Of a stretch of 22,778 bases of DNA, positions 1 through 8,786 are shown piece after piece. Location of the stretch: the NCBI GenBank assembly GCA_900550775.1, contig URTH01000008.1, positions 1 through 22,778 of the forward strand, in the 5' to 3' direction. The notes under the pieces are model-generated. The model worked only from the letters and a program-made list of their open reading frames with translations. It was not told where the DNA came from and ran no database searches. This DNA is from an uncultured Eubacteriales bacterium (lineage in GTDB: Bacteria > Bacillota > Clostridia > Monoglobales > Monoglobaceae). Within the stretch, counting starts at the first letter, position 1. Each line of letters starts with the position of its first letter. A program made the position numbers and the translations under genes.

Positions 1-564
1 GACGGTATCGCGGTCAAGCACTTTTTGGATAGTGTTTTGCCGCTGTATTACGTTCCGTTCCCGAAGGAGGCACGGCTTGCCGATGTCGGAACCGGCGCCG
101 GTTTTCCGGGGATTCCGCTTAAAATCATGCGCCCGGATCTTGAGGTTACGCTGCTTGATTCCCTGCAAAAGCGGGTCGGTTTTTTGACCGCCGTGAGCGA
201 ACAGCTGGCGCTTTCGGGGATTGGCGCGGTGCATGGCCGTGCGGAGGAGCTTGGCAAAAATCAGGATTATCGGGAGCAGTTTGATATTGTGACCTCCCGT
301 GCCGTGGCAAATCTGACGGTCTTGGGGGAATATTGTCTGCCGCTGACGAAGGTGGGCGGTATCTTTTTGGCCTTAAAGGCAGAGAATGTGGAAGAAGAAC
401 TGGAGGCGGCAAAACCCATGCTCGGCAGCCTTGGCGGAAAGGTCGAAGAGGTTATTGCGGCGCCGCTGCCAAAGAGCGATATGGTGCGCAAGCTGATTGT
501 GATCCGAAAGCGAAAACCCACGCCGCCGAACTTTCCGCGCCGTGCCAACCGCATTAAAAAATAA
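1..564 (+). CDS. rsmG: 16S rRNA (guanine-N7) methyltransferase RsmG, 5'-truncated by window edge
   Basis: RsmG (GidB) uses S-adenosylmethionine to methylate N7 of a guanine in the 530 loop of 16S rRNA (G527 in E. coli numbering). The frame is open from base 1 and begins in mid-protein at DGIAVKHFLDSVL, which matches the family's conserved KHFxDS segment, so an apparent TTG start at 25 is not the real start. The SAM-binding motif DVGTGAGFPGIPLK follows, then DIVTSRAVANL and a basic tail ending PRRANRIKK. About 187 residues are visible; from the usual length of 230-240, roughly 50 N-terminal residues lie outside the window. The gene converges on the V-ATPase operon and ends in a shared hairpin. 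Identification is firm. Confidence 0.95.
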   Translation, partial: DGIAVKHFLDSVLPLYYVPFPKEARLADVGTGAGFPGIPLKIMRPDLEVTLLDSLQKRVGFLTAVSEQLALSGIGAVHGRAEELGKNQDYREQFDIVTSRAVANLTVLGEYCLPLTKVGGIFLALKAENVEEELEAAKPMLGSLGGKVEEVIAAPLPKSDMVRKLIVIRKRKPTPPNFPRRANRIKK

Positions 565-592
565 AAAGACGGCGTGCGCCGTCTTTTTTTAT
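563..592. terminator. Bidirectional terminator between rsmG and V-ATPase subunit D
   Basis: GACGGC (568-573), tetraloop GTGC and GCCGTC (578-583) are flanked by A5 on the left and T7 on the right, so the hairpin is followed by a U-run on both strands. It begins inside the rsmG stop codon and runs into the subunit D stop codon, and so serves two convergent genes. Confidence 0.9.
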
Positions 593-1200
593 GCACCTTT
601 TTGTGCTTTGATGACCTTCAGCCGCGAAAATTCTTCACGGTCTTTTTCGTCCAGCGCATTCTGGATATGCCGCGTCTCCGCCTCATAGCGCGGAATCATA
701 ATATTCTTCAGGGCATTTGCGCGTTTTTGCGTCTTTTTCACATTGTCCGCAATCCGAAAGACCGAAATCTCAATCTGCGCCAGCTGCTTGGTCATGCGCT
801 TTACATCGCCGAACTTGAGCACTGCCTCGTCCAGAGATGAGGTGGTGTTTTTCATTCCGTACGAGGGCTTGTATGGCGCCTCGTCCATGGAAACAATCGG
901 AATTTCAACGCCCATAACGCTGCGGAACTTCACCGTCACAGAATCTTCCACCTCGACCGAGTAACCGATCTTTTCTACCGTATCGATACCCAGATCAATG
1001 TTTGCCTGCTGCAGGGCAGAATACGCATCGTGAAAGGTTGTCTCGATTTTATCCTGAATCTCTTTGGCAGCGTCGATCAGGTTCATCATCTCCCGGATTA
1101 AGATGTTGCGCTTTTTGTCCAAAAGCTCATACCCGGTTTTACACAGCGACAGTGTGTTTTTTGCGATAATCAGGTTTCCTTTGGTCGGAACCATTGCCAT
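589..1200 (-). CDS. ntpD: V-type ATP synthase subunit D (central rotor shaft)
   Basis: Subunit D is the long antiparallel coiled coil that, with subunit F, forms the rotor axle through the A3B3 head and couples it to the c-ring via subunit C. The 203 residues match the family length. The N-terminal block MVPTKGNLIIAKNTLSLCK and the charged helices are typical. The gene starts 15 bases after the subunit B stop, with GGGGAG upstream of ATG; a second in-frame ATG two codons later is a possible alternative. It is the last gene of the operon and ends in the hairpin shared with rsmG. Assignment rests on recognisable family sequence and operon position. Confidence 0.95.
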   Translation of the reverse strand: MAMVPTKGNLIIAKNTLSLCKTGYELLDKKRNILIREMMNLIDAAKEIQDKIETTFHDAYSALQQANIDLGIDTVEKIGYSVEVEDSVTVKFRSVMGVEIPIVSMDEAPYKPSYGMKNTTSSLDEAVLKFGDVKRMTKQLAQIEISVFRIADNVKKTQKRANALKNIMIPRYEAETRHIQNALDEKDREEFSRLKVIKAQKGA

Positions 1201-1215
1201 GCTCGCTCACTCCCC

Positions 1216-2598
1216 TCAGGCTTTTGTCTCATCATAGTGCTGATCGAGTGTCTCGGTCGAGATTCGGTCAAGCTCTGCACGCGGCAGAATCCGCAAAAGC
1301 TCCCAGCCGATTTCCATGGTCTGGGTGATGGAACGGTTTTCGCTCCGTCCCTGGCCGACAAACCGCTGCTCAAATTCCGTACCGAATTTCATATAAAGCT
1401 TGTCGGTGTCGGACAACTCATCCTCGCCAATGACCGAGGCCAGGGCACGGATATCCTGTACCTTTGCATAAGACGAGAAAAGCTGGTTGCTGACCTCCGG
1501 GTGATCGGCGGTCGTATACTTTTCGCCGATACTGTCCTTCATCAGACGCGACAGGGACGGCAGAACCGAAACCGGCGGATAGATGTTCTTCTGTGACAGG
1601 GCACGATCCAGTACAATCTGTCCCTCGGTAATGTACCCGGTAAGGTCCGGGATCGGGTGAGTAATATCATCGTTCGGCATCGTCAGAATCGGAATCTGGG
1701 TGATCGAACCCTTGCTCCCCTGAATCATGCCGGCGCGCTCATACAGCGATGCAAGGTCACTGTAAAGATAGCCGGGGTAACCTTTTCTGGACGGGATTTC
1801 CTGCTTGGAGGAGGAAATCTCACGCAGCGCCTCACAGTAAGAGGTAATGTCGGTTAAAATAACCAGCACGTGCATATTCAGCTCAAATGCCAGATATTCT
1901 GCGGCGGTCAGCGCGCAGCGCGGCGTCAAAATACGCTCAACGACAGGATCCGATGAGGTGTTGATAAACATCACGCTTCGGTTCAGCGCACCGCTCTGCT
2001 CAAAGGCAGTGGTAAAATAGTTGGCAACGTCGTGCTTTACACCCATTGCGCCAAAGACAATGGCAAAGTTTTCGCCGGATTCTTCGGCGATGTGTGCCTG
2101 TGATGCAATCTGTACTGCCAGGTTATCGTGCGGCATACCGTTGCCGGAGAAAATCGGCAGCTTTTGCCCTTTAATCAGAGTCGTCAAGCCGTCAATCGCT
2201 GAAATACCGGTCTGGATAAAAGACCGCGGATATTCTCTCGAAACAGGATTCATCGGCTTGCCGTTGATGTCCATCTTTTTTTCGGCATAGACGGGGCCGA
2301 GACCGTCGATCGGACGGCCGACGCCGTCAAAGGTACGCCCCAGAATTTCTTTTGAGAGCGGAAGTCTGAGCGGCGAGCCGGTCGGCTTTGTGCGGGTGTT
2401 GGTCAGTGAAATCCCCTGCGTCCCTTCAAATACCTGTACCACGGCATAGTCGCGCGTCAGTTCAACAATTCTGCCGATGCGCTTTTCGCCGCTGTCTAAA
2501 CGAATTTCAAGGATTTCGTCAAAGGCCGCGCCGGAAATCCCCTCCAAAACAACCAGGGAACCGCTAAGGTCCCGCAATCCTCTATATTGAATCTGCAA
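1216..2598 (-). CDS. ntpB: V-type ATP synthase subunit B (regulatory, non-catalytic)
   Basis: Subunit B alternates with A in the A3B3 hexamer and lends the arginine finger to the catalytic site. The P-loop position reads [10 protein letters not shown] and lacks the GKT needed for ATP hydrolysis, as expected of [14 protein letters not shown] and LPSLSRLM are present; the Arg of LPSLSR (about residue 351) is the expected finger. The start was set at TTG 2598. An in-frame GTG at 2607 directly abuts/overlaps the GGGAGG ribosome site (2607-2612), whereas TTG lies 8 nt beyond it. The resulting N terminus, [13 protein letters not shown], also lines up with the family's usual M-x-x-x-Y-R start. Length is 460 residues. 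Confidence 0.94.
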   Translation of the reverse strand: MQIQYRGLRDLSGSLVVLEGISGAAFDEILEIRLDSGEKRIGRIVELTRDYAVVQVFEGTQGISLTNTRTKPTGSPLRLPLSKEILGRTFDGVGRPIDGLGPVYAEKKMDINGKPMNPVSREYPRSFIQTGISAIDGLTTLIKGQKLPIFSGNGMPHDNLAVQIASQAHIAEESGENFAIVFGAMGVKHDVANYFTTAFEQSGALNRSVMFINTSSDPVVERILTPRCALTAAEYLAFELNMHVLVILTDITSYCEALREISSSKQEIPSRKGYPGYLYSDLASLYERAGMIQGSKGSITQIPILTMPNDDITHPIPDLTGYITEGQIVLDRALSQKNIYPPVSVLPSLSRLMKDSIGEKYTTADHPEVSNQLFSSYAKVQDIRALASVIGEDELSDTDKLYMKFGTEFEQRFVGQGRSENRSITQTMEIGWELLRILPRAELDRISTETLDQHYDETKA

Positions 2599-2616
2599 GT
2601 TTGCCACCTCCCATGG

Positions 2617-4365
2617 TTAGAATGCAAATGCGTCAATTTCTGCAAAAAGCGCATCAAACTTTTCCAAATTATCGTTTTCGATATCATATTTTACCTTGAC
2701 AACCTTATCAAAAATCCCGTTTTCCTGAATCTGCCGCAGCGGGATCGCCTCTTCGGTAACCAGGGCGCGGCATTTGTGATAAAGCGCCAGAATCAGTTCC
2801 AGCATCTTATACTGCTTTTTGATCGGTACGTAGGTATCTGTGGTATTGTAGGCGTTTTGCTGCAAAAAGCCGACCCGAATGATACGTGCGATCTCCAGGG
2901 TGAGCCGCTGATCCTCCGGCAGTACATCGGCGCCGATCAGCTTTACAATATCCATCAGAGCGCTTTCTTCCTGCAAAATCTTGATGATCTCCGCACGGTT
3001 TTCCAAAAATTCCGGTGCAACGTTTTCCTCATACCATGCACCAAGATCGTCCATGTATTCACTGTAACTGGTCAGCCAGTTAATGGCCGGATAGTGACGG
3101 GCATAAGCCAGTTCCTTATCCAGTCCCCAGAAGCAGCGGGTAAAACGCTTGGTGTTCTGGGTGACCGGCTCCGAGAAGTCACCGCCCTGCGGCGAAACCG
3201 CGCCGATCAGGGTCACGCTGCCCTCCTGGCCGTTTAAGGTCTTTACATAGCCGGCACGCTCATAAAATTCCGAAAGACGGGACGGTAAGTATGCCGGGAA
3301 GCCTTCCTCGGCCGGCATTTCCTCCAGACGGCCGGAAATCTCACGCAGCGCCTCCGCCCAACGGGAGGTCGAGTCTGCCATGATCGCAACGTGGTAGCCC
3401 ATGTCCCGATAATATTCTGCCAGGGTAACGCCGGTATAGATGGACGCCTCACGGGCGGCAACCGGCATGTTTGACGTGTTTGCAATCAAAAGGGTACGGT
3501 TCATCAGCGGCTGCCCGGATTTCGGGTCAATCAGCCCGGTAAAGTCCTCCAAAACCTGGGTCATCTCATTGCCGCGCTCCCCGCAGCCGATGTAGATAAT
3601 GATATCGGCGTCCGACCATTTTGCAAGCTGATGCTGGGTCATGGTCTTGCCGGTGCCAAAGCCGCCCGGTATTGCGGCGGTTCCGCCCTTTGCGAGCGGA
3701 AAGAGAATATCCAAAATACGCTGGCCGGTAATCAGCGGCCGGGTAATTGGCTCACGCAGGGCGTGCGGTCTGGGGCTGCGGATCGGCCATTGCTGCACCA
3801 GCTTGATCTCTTTGATTTCGCCGGACGGCGTTTTGATTTTGGCAATGACGTCTTTGCAGGTATAAGCGCCGGACGGTACAATCTCTTCAATGACGCCCTC
3901 CACATCGGGCGGTACCATAACCTTGTGGGTAATCAGCGCCGTCTCCGGCGTGGTTGCCAAAATGGAGCAGGGGCCTACGGTTTCACCAACGGCAAGCAGA
4001 ACCGTGACATCCCATTTTTTGTCCATATCCACAGCGTCCGGGCGCAGCCCGCGGGAAATAAACGGGCCGGAGAGCGTCTCAATGCTGCGTAGCGGACGCT
4101 CAATGCCGTCAAAAATGTTTCCGATCAGACCGGGGCCGAGGGTTACGGCCATCGGCGCCCCGGTCGCGGTGACCGGCTCGCCGACGGTCAGGCCGGAGGT
4201 CTCCTCATAGACCTGAATTACGGTGTTATCGCCGTGTACGGCAATGACCTCGCCGATCAGGCGCTCATTTCCTACATAGACCATCTCCTTCATCGAGAGG
4301 GAGGGGGCGTCTTTTACGGTTACGACAGGACCGTTGATACCATAAATTACTGCTGTTTCATTCAT
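2617..4365 (-). CDS. ntpA: V-type ATP synthase subunit A (catalytic)
   Basis: This is the catalytic subunit of the V1 head, which hydrolyses or makes ATP. The Walker A motif GGFGTGKT lies at about residues 234-241, the catalytic-glutamate motif GERGNE at 262-267, and MADSTSRWAEALRE follows as the Walker B/switch region. The 582-residue length and the A-type insertion between the N-terminal barrel and the P-loop (about 110-200) separate it from F-type beta. The P-loop has Thr where eukaryotic V-ATPase A has a redox-sensitive Cys. Start is ATG at 4365 with GGGGGGA seven bases upstream. The gene begins 15 bases after subunit E. Confidence 0.97.
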   Translation of the reverse strand: MNETAVIYGINGPVVTVKDAPSLSMKEMVYVGNERLIGEVIAVHGDNTVIQVYEETSGLTVGEPVTATGAPMAVTLGPGLIGNIFDGIERPLRSIETLSGPFISRGLRPDAVDMDKKWDVTVLLAVGETVGPCSILATTPETALITHKVMVPPDVEGVIEEIVPSGAYTCKDVIAKIKTPSGEIKEIKLVQQWPIRSPRPHALREPITRPLITGQRILDILFPLAKGGTAAIPGGFGTGKTMTQHQLAKWSDADIIIYIGCGERGNEMTQVLEDFTGLIDPKSGQPLMNRTLLIANTSNMPVAAREASIYTGVTLAEYYRDMGYHVAIMADSTSRWAEALREISGRLEEMPAEEGFPAYLPSRLSEFYERAGYVKTLNGQEGSVTLIGAVSPQGGDFSEPVTQNTKRFTRCFWGLDKELAYARHYPAINWLTSYSEYMDDLGAWYEENVAPEFLENRAEIIKILQEESALMDIVKLIGADVLPEDQRLTLEIARIIRVGFLQQNAYNTTDTYVPIKKQYKMLELILALYHKCRALVTEEAIPLRQIQENGIFDKVVKVKYDIENDNLEKFDALFAEIDAFAF

Positions 4366-4380
4366 TTTTCTATCCCCCCG

Positions 4381-5001
4381 TTATTCCATAATCAGACCGC
4401 TGTTTTCATAAAACAAATCTTTTTGTTCATCAATTCCGGCGGCAAGCGTGCAGTCGATCATTTGCATACTGGTCGTGTTTTCTAAGATAAAGCCGCCGAT
4501 AAAGTCGTCCTCGCTTTGGACAATGGTCAGGTTCGGCGCGGTCAGCAATTTCTTTGCGAGCGCCTCGTCACGGGGCATGACAATGCAGCGCATGGAAACG
4601 GCGTCCTTTGCCGCGCCGCCGTGCTTTGCCGCCGTATCGGCCAGCGCGCGGTACGCCGCGTCAAACCGCTGCTTGAAAAAGCCGGCGTATGCGTCCGTTG
4701 CCGCAAAGGCGCGGACGTTTTCGGTCACTTTTTCAAAAACTTCATCAAAGGCACGTACACGGTTTTTAAGCAGCGCTTTGTGAAGCTCCATCTCGCGGCG
4801 GGTTAGCGACAGCCTTTTTTGCTGCTTCAGCGCCGCCGCGCCCTTGCGGATCGCGGTGTCAGACTGTCGCTTTAGCTTGGCGTCCGCTTTTTTTAGCTGC
4901 GCGTCGCGCCGCTTTTCCAGGTCTGAAATCAATTCCTTTTTTTCGGTGTTTGCCTCTTCATAGAGCATATTCGCAAAACGATTGAGCGCATCCTTTGCCA
5001 T
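4381..5001 (-). CDS. ntpE: V-type ATP synthase subunit E (peripheral stalk)
   Basis: Subunit E pairs with the small G/H subunit to make the peripheral stalk that holds the A3B3 head against rotation. The N-terminal third (about 10-75) is a strongly charged, Lys/Glu/Arg-rich helix suited to a coiled coil. The C-terminal part, including SEDDFIGGFILEN, forms the globular domain. Start is ATG at 5001 (MAKDALNRFANMLY, 206 residues). A GTG three codons earlier overlaps the GAGG ribosome site and was rejected. It lies between F and A. Family identity comes from length, composition, the GGFIL-type motif and operon position. Confidence 0.88.
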   Translation of the reverse strand: MAKDALNRFANMLYEEANTEKKELISDLEKRRDAQLKKADAKLKRQSDTAIRKGAAALKQQKRLSLTRREMELHKALLKNRVRAFDEVFEKVTENVRAFAATDAYAGFFKQRFDAAYRALADTAAKHGGAAKDAVSMRCIVMPRDEALAKKLLTAPNLTIVQSEDDFIGGFILENTTSMQMIDCTLAAGIDEQKDLFYENSGLIME

Positions 5002-5022
5002 ATCTGTCACCTCATTTTCGAT

Positions 5023-5331
5023 TTAAAGGCGGACGCCGATCGCGTCCTTGACGTAATTTAAGATATAATCATCCGGCCGGCTGGATCCGTGACGGTCGGG
5101 AAGCTCCACAATCAGCGGAGTGCGGTTTGCAATTTTTTGCTCCGCAACATAAGCCGGGCAAAGATTGACCAGCTTTTCGGTTACCAAAAGCACGGCGATT
5201 TCCGGATCCGATACGGCGCGTGCAAACGCCGCCTGAAACTCATCGGCCTCGTGAACGACAATGCCCTCCACGCCGGCCAGCCGCATCCCGGTTTGTGTGT
5301 CGATGTTATCACTCAGCAAAAAATATTTCAT
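5023..5331 (-). CDS. ntpG: V-type ATP synthase subunit F (rotor)
   Basis: Subunit F (NtpG in Enterococcus hirae naming) is a small Rossmann-like protein that binds the base of subunit D in the rotor. The 102 residues match the family. The pattern MKYFLLSDNIDTQTGMRLAGV at the start, EIAVLLVTEKLVNL in the middle and TPLIVELPD near the end is characteristic of the family. Start ATG at 5331 has AGAGGT six bases upstream. The gene starts 11 bases after subunit K. Identification is confident from sequence and context. Confidence 0.93.
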   Translation of the reverse strand: MKYFLLSDNIDTQTGMRLAGVEGIVVHEADEFQAAFARAVSDPEIAVLLVTEKLVNLCPAYVAEQKIANRTPLIVELPDRHGSSRPDDYILNYVKDAIGVRL

Positions 5332-5342
5332 AAGGCTACCTC

Positions 5343-5768
5343 TTACTGGAAGAGAATCAGCAGCGAAATAATCAGACCGTACAGTGCAATACCTTCTGCC
5401 AGTGCAACGAAGATCAGGGATTTACCCATGATTTTCGGATCTTCGGAGATTGCGCCAAGTGCGGCGGAAGCGGAAGAAGCAACGGCGATACCGGCACCGA
5501 TACACGCAAGGCCGGTCGAGAGTGCCGCGCCCAAAAACTTCATGCCGTCCGCACCGGCAGCGGCTGCTGCCTCGCCGGCAGCAAATACGTCAGCAGAACC
5601 AACGATCATGCAGGTGCCAAATGCCAGCATCAGTCCGAAGAAGGAGAGCAGATTCACGCCGATGGCTGCCTTCATCTTTGCACCGCTGAGACGAAAGCCG
5701 AAGTGTGCAACAAGCGGAATAGCGATAGCCAGTGTAACGACAACAAAAAGTGCGATAGATTTTAACAT
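5343..5768 (-). CDS. ntpK: V-type ATP synthase subunit K (c-ring proteolipid)
   Basis: This is the membrane rotor subunit that carries the coupling ion. Four hydrophobic segments are seen, at about residues 3-25, 36-58, 78-105 and 115-140. The only membrane carboxylate is Glu125 in the last helix (VALAEGIALYG). The first hairpin has no acidic residue and resembles an added membrane pair more than a canonical c-hairpin. From memory of Enterococcus hirae NtpK, an ungapped alignment puts Val96 opposite Na+ ligand Gln110 and Gly126 after the Glu, which hints at H+ rather than Na+ coupling. Start is ATG at 5768 with GGAGG 8 nt upstream. A TTG at 5783 lies on that ribosome site and is not a start. 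Length is 141 residues. Confidence 0.93.
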   Translation of the reverse strand: MLKSIALFVVVTLAIAIPLVAHFGFRLSGAKMKAAIGVNLLSFFGLMLAFGTCMIVGSADVFAAGEAAAAAGADGMKFLGAALSTGLACIGAGIAVASSASAALGAISEDPKIMGKSLIFVALAEGIALYGLIISLLILFQ

Positions 5769-5803
5769 ACAAAAAACCTCCAAATTTTATATTATTTGAT
5801 TCA

Positions 5804-7708
5804 TTACCGATTGGCAGGATGGAATTCCCGGCCGTCGCCGCTGTAAAAACGGCTGAACATCTCATAAAATCCGAGACGCAGAACCTGGATTCCGACAATC
5901 AAGCCCTCCAGCCCGATGACAAGCAGATTGCCGAAGATCGCAATCGCCACCGATCCGGCAGGGTTTAACTGCAACATAAACATGACAACCACCGACATCA
6001 TACCGGCGTGGTTTAAGGCAAATGCGCCGACACGAAGGAAGGAAACCGTGTTGGTTACAAAGCTCAAAATGACCTCAAACAGTTCAAAAAAGGCTTCCAC
6101 AAAGAATCCGCCTTTTTCCTCCGGCATCCAATCCTTCTTTTTGGCAAGCAGCTTACCGAGCGGCTCCTGCAAAAACATCAGGATCAGAGAAATCACGATA
6201 AAGATGATGGCAACGGTCATCGGATGGCCGGAGCCCTGCATGGCAGAGATGGCGCAAAACAGCACCAGTGCGTAAAAGACCATGCCGGCAACACCGTTTT
6301 GTGAGAACAGAATCTTTTGCCAATTCTTTTGCCGGATTCCGTTTACAATGTTAAACGCCATACAAAGCAGAATGATGACGACGCCGAGCGCAACCGAGTA
6401 AATCAGGGTATTCATCATGCTCGCGCTGCCCTCAAACGGGGTGTACCAAAGCGGACGAATCAAGGCGTGTTCCCCTTCAAAGCCAAAGACCGATCCGTAC
6501 ATAAACCCAAACAGGGTCGAGGACAGACCGAGCGGCACAAGGAGCTTTGCCAAAAAGCCGCCTTTTTTCAGTAAAATCATCACAAGTCCGATGGCTGCCA
6601 GACAAAGGCCGTGGCCGACATCGCCGAACATGATACCAAAAAGCAGTGTGTAGACCACCGCGAGGAACGGGGTCGGGTCGATTTCGTTATAGTTCGGTAC
6701 GCCGTACATGCGGACAAATTCCTCAAACGGGTGAAAAATCCGCCAGTTTTTCAGCTTGGTCGGCGGCGTAATGTGGCTCACCGTCTCCGGCGAATCCACG
6801 ATCATGGAGCAGGCCGGATCCTTTTGCAGCTTTGTCTGCAGTGCCGGAACCTCATCGGCGTCAATCCAGCCGGTCAGACAGAACGAGCTTTGGCTGACAG
6901 TGGCGTGGTGATGCAGATTATAGAGATCATAGTGGTACTTGATGCAGGCATAGGCCTTGAGCAAATCTTTGCTCTGTGCCTTGACGGTGTTTTCCAGCTG
7001 CGCCCGTTTGGCAGTGATCTGACTGCGCGTGTCCTCCGCCTTTTTGCGGATGGCGGCAATCGCCTGTGAGGGCGTTCCCTGTTCGGCGCCGTCTAAGAGC
7101 AAGGATTCAAAGTACAGCGTTGCAAAGATACGGTCAACGTTTTCGGTGTGCGCCTGGGATACAAAATACATGCCCCAGACATAATCCTTGCTTGAGGTAA
7201 GCGCATAAAAATACGCCGGCAGATCCTTTAGGTATGTACCAAGCTTTTGATAGCTGGACATCGGCAGCTTCCCGAACCGATAGTTCAGATACTGCAGTTT
7301 CGGCAGCTTTTCCAGTTGAATGTTAGAGTCCATGACCGGAATCAGCGTCTGCACGACCTCATCGTAATGCGTGAGCTCTGTCTGCAAAGATTCGATCTCC
7401 TGCTTGATTGCGTGGATCTGCGTGTCAAAGTGATCCAAAAACTGATCCAATTCCTCTTTGGAGATTGGTTCGTCATGACGGCGGACGCCGCTGCAATCGA
7501 TATGAACGTATTCTAAAACATCAGCAACATGTTTCATAGAATTTTCGTAAGGATTCGGCAAGGTGTCCATCGTAAAACCGCCGGTGCTGCGAAGCGCATG
7601 GAGCGGGTTTTCAAATTCAATGGCGCTGTCTAAAACATAGTCTGATGCAATGCGGTCGAATTCTGACCTCGGCCCGACCAGACTGATAAACTTCATTTTA
7701 GAAATCAT
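5804..7708 (-). CDS. ntpI: V-type ATP synthase subunit I (a-subunit, ion channel stator)
   Basis: Subunit I is the membrane stator that carries the ion half-channels beside the c-ring and anchors the peripheral stalks. The N-terminal half (about 1-320) is soluble and coiled-coil rich. The C-terminal half starts near PTPFLAVVYTLLFGIMFGD and has about seven or eight hydrophobic segments. The essential channel arginine is expected in SFLRVGAFALNHAGM (Arg559), and the conserved ending GFYEMFSRFYSGDGREF is present. The 634 residues match the family. Its ATG overlaps the stop of subunit C (ATGA), with AAGGAGGG upstream, so the two are translationally coupled. No defect is visible. Confidence 0.96.
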   Translation of the reverse strand: MISKMKFISLVGPRSEFDRIASDYVLDSAIEFENPLHALRSTGGFTMDTLPNPYENSMKHVADVLEYVHIDCSGVRRHDEPISKEELDQFLDHFDTQIHAIKQEIESLQTELTHYDEVVQTLIPVMDSNIQLEKLPKLQYLNYRFGKLPMSSYQKLGTYLKDLPAYFYALTSSKDYVWGMYFVSQAHTENVDRIFATLYFESLLLDGAEQGTPSQAIAAIRKKAEDTRSQITAKRAQLENTVKAQSKDLLKAYACIKYHYDLYNLHHHATVSQSSFCLTGWIDADEVPALQTKLQKDPACSMIVDSPETVSHITPPTKLKNWRIFHPFEEFVRMYGVPNYNEIDPTPFLAVVYTLLFGIMFGDVGHGLCLAAIGLVMILLKKGGFLAKLLVPLGLSSTLFGFMYGSVFGFEGEHALIRPLWYTPFEGSASMMNTLIYSVALGVVIILLCMAFNIVNGIRQKNWQKILFSQNGVAGMVFYALVLFCAISAMQGSGHPMTVAIIFIVISLILMFLQEPLGKLLAKKKDWMPEEKGGFFVEAFFELFEVILSFVTNTVSFLRVGAFALNHAGMMSVVVMFMLQLNPAGSVAIAIFGNLLVIGLEGLIVGIQVLRLGFYEMFSRFYSGDGREFHPANR

Positions 7709-8769
7709 GACTGCGTCCCTCCTTCCGCGTATCCGACCAAATGAGACAAAATGGCGTCGGGCGGCAGCCCGTAACGAATTCCCTCAATGATGGATACAAT
7801 ATTGTTAATTTCGATATGGCGCAGGTGTGCGTAAGAAATTGCCGCTTGCAGAGAATACGGATGATTTGCGTAGATTCTGCGGTTCAGCCTTGCCATATAA
7901 TCATTTTTCCTCTTTTCAAAAAAACGGTCGCTTTCGGAAAACGCGTCGCCGTAGGGCGTTCGCTCGGCGATCAGCTTCAGCGCCGCCTCAATGGTGGGGG
8001 CGGAAACAATCTCAGTGATGGCCGCCGGGGTGAGCCGATAGTAACTGGGGATCACGCAGGCGTAAATCTCGTCATCGTCCATCTGAAACCGTTCCTTGCA
8101 GCGCAGCAGAAAGATCAGATTATCCAGATCGATCTCCGTGCCGTAGACCTTAAGCGCCAGCTTGGCGTCCTCATCGCTCAGATACTTTTTTGCGTATCGG
8201 CAAATCAGCTTTGCCCAGTAGCTGTCGAGCGCGACCTCTAAATAGAATAACTCCTGCCGTCTCGGATCGTCGGCAAAGGTGCGAAACACCGCATAATAAG
8301 GCGTCGGCCTTATCAGCTCCAAAAATCCGGAAAAGCTGCGGATTTCCGCCAGGTCGCTCATTTTAATGCTGTCCTTGCCGATGCGGATATCCTGTGCCTG
8401 CAAGGCAATCTGCTCCGGATGTCCGATGTGCAAAAGCCGCAGAAAGACCTTTAGTGTTTCAATGCCCTCCTGCATCTCCAGCGCCTTTAAAAAGAAGGTG
8501 CTGTCCATATCGGTGTAGTGCAGCAGCGTCATCACGTCCTGCGCGGTCTGGTTTTTTAAAAGCTGTTCTAGCTGACCGCGGTGCAGAGTGGACGGCGAAA
8601 CATTTTGCAGCGATTTTTGATACCGCGTGTTTTCCATCAGATAGGACGCCACGGCAGGCACCGAATGCAGCTGAATCAGCGCGTCATAGTCTGCGCGGTG
8701 GAGCGTTGTTTTGGTCATCGCCCGAACCTTTGCAGCCAGCGCAGAATTTTTCATTACAGAAAGCAGCAT
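7705..8769 (-). CDS. ntpC: V-type ATP synthase subunit C (d-like, rotor adaptor)
   Basis: Subunit C (equivalent to eukaryotic subunit d) is a funnel-shaped, all-helical protein that joins the D-F axle to the c-ring. The 354 residues are the usual length, and the sequence is an array of helices with YxxLxxxxSVPAVASYL near the N terminus and aromatic/Arg-rich repeats such as EVALDSYWAKLI. Start ATG at 8769 has GGGAGG upstream. It lies between the G/H and I genes. This differs from the common archaeal/bacterial order, where C follows E, but the sequence supports C rather than any other subunit. Confidence 0.92.
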   Translation of the reverse strand: MLLSVMKNSALAAKVRAMTKTTLHRADYDALIQLHSVPAVASYLMENTRYQKSLQNVSPSTLHRGQLEQLLKNQTAQDVMTLLHYTDMDSTFFLKALEMQEGIETLKVFLRLLHIGHPEQIALQAQDIRIGKDSIKMSDLAEIRSFSGFLELIRPTPYYAVFRTFADDPRRQELFYLEVALDSYWAKLICRYAKKYLSDEDAKLALKVYGTEIDLDNLIFLLRCKERFQMDDDEIYACVIPSYYRLTPAAITEIVSAPTIEAALKLIAERTPYGDAFSESDRFFEKRKNDYMARLNRRIYANHPYSLQAAISYAHLRHIEINNIVSIIEGIRYGLPPDAILSHLVGYAEGGTQS

Positions 8770-8786
8770 GACAAATCCCTCCCGGC

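Noticed and set aside
2587..3237. A 216-codon plus-strand frame inside V-ATPase subunit A
   Set aside because: It is the shadow of a strongly conserved catalytic gene and has no family motif or upstream ribosome site.
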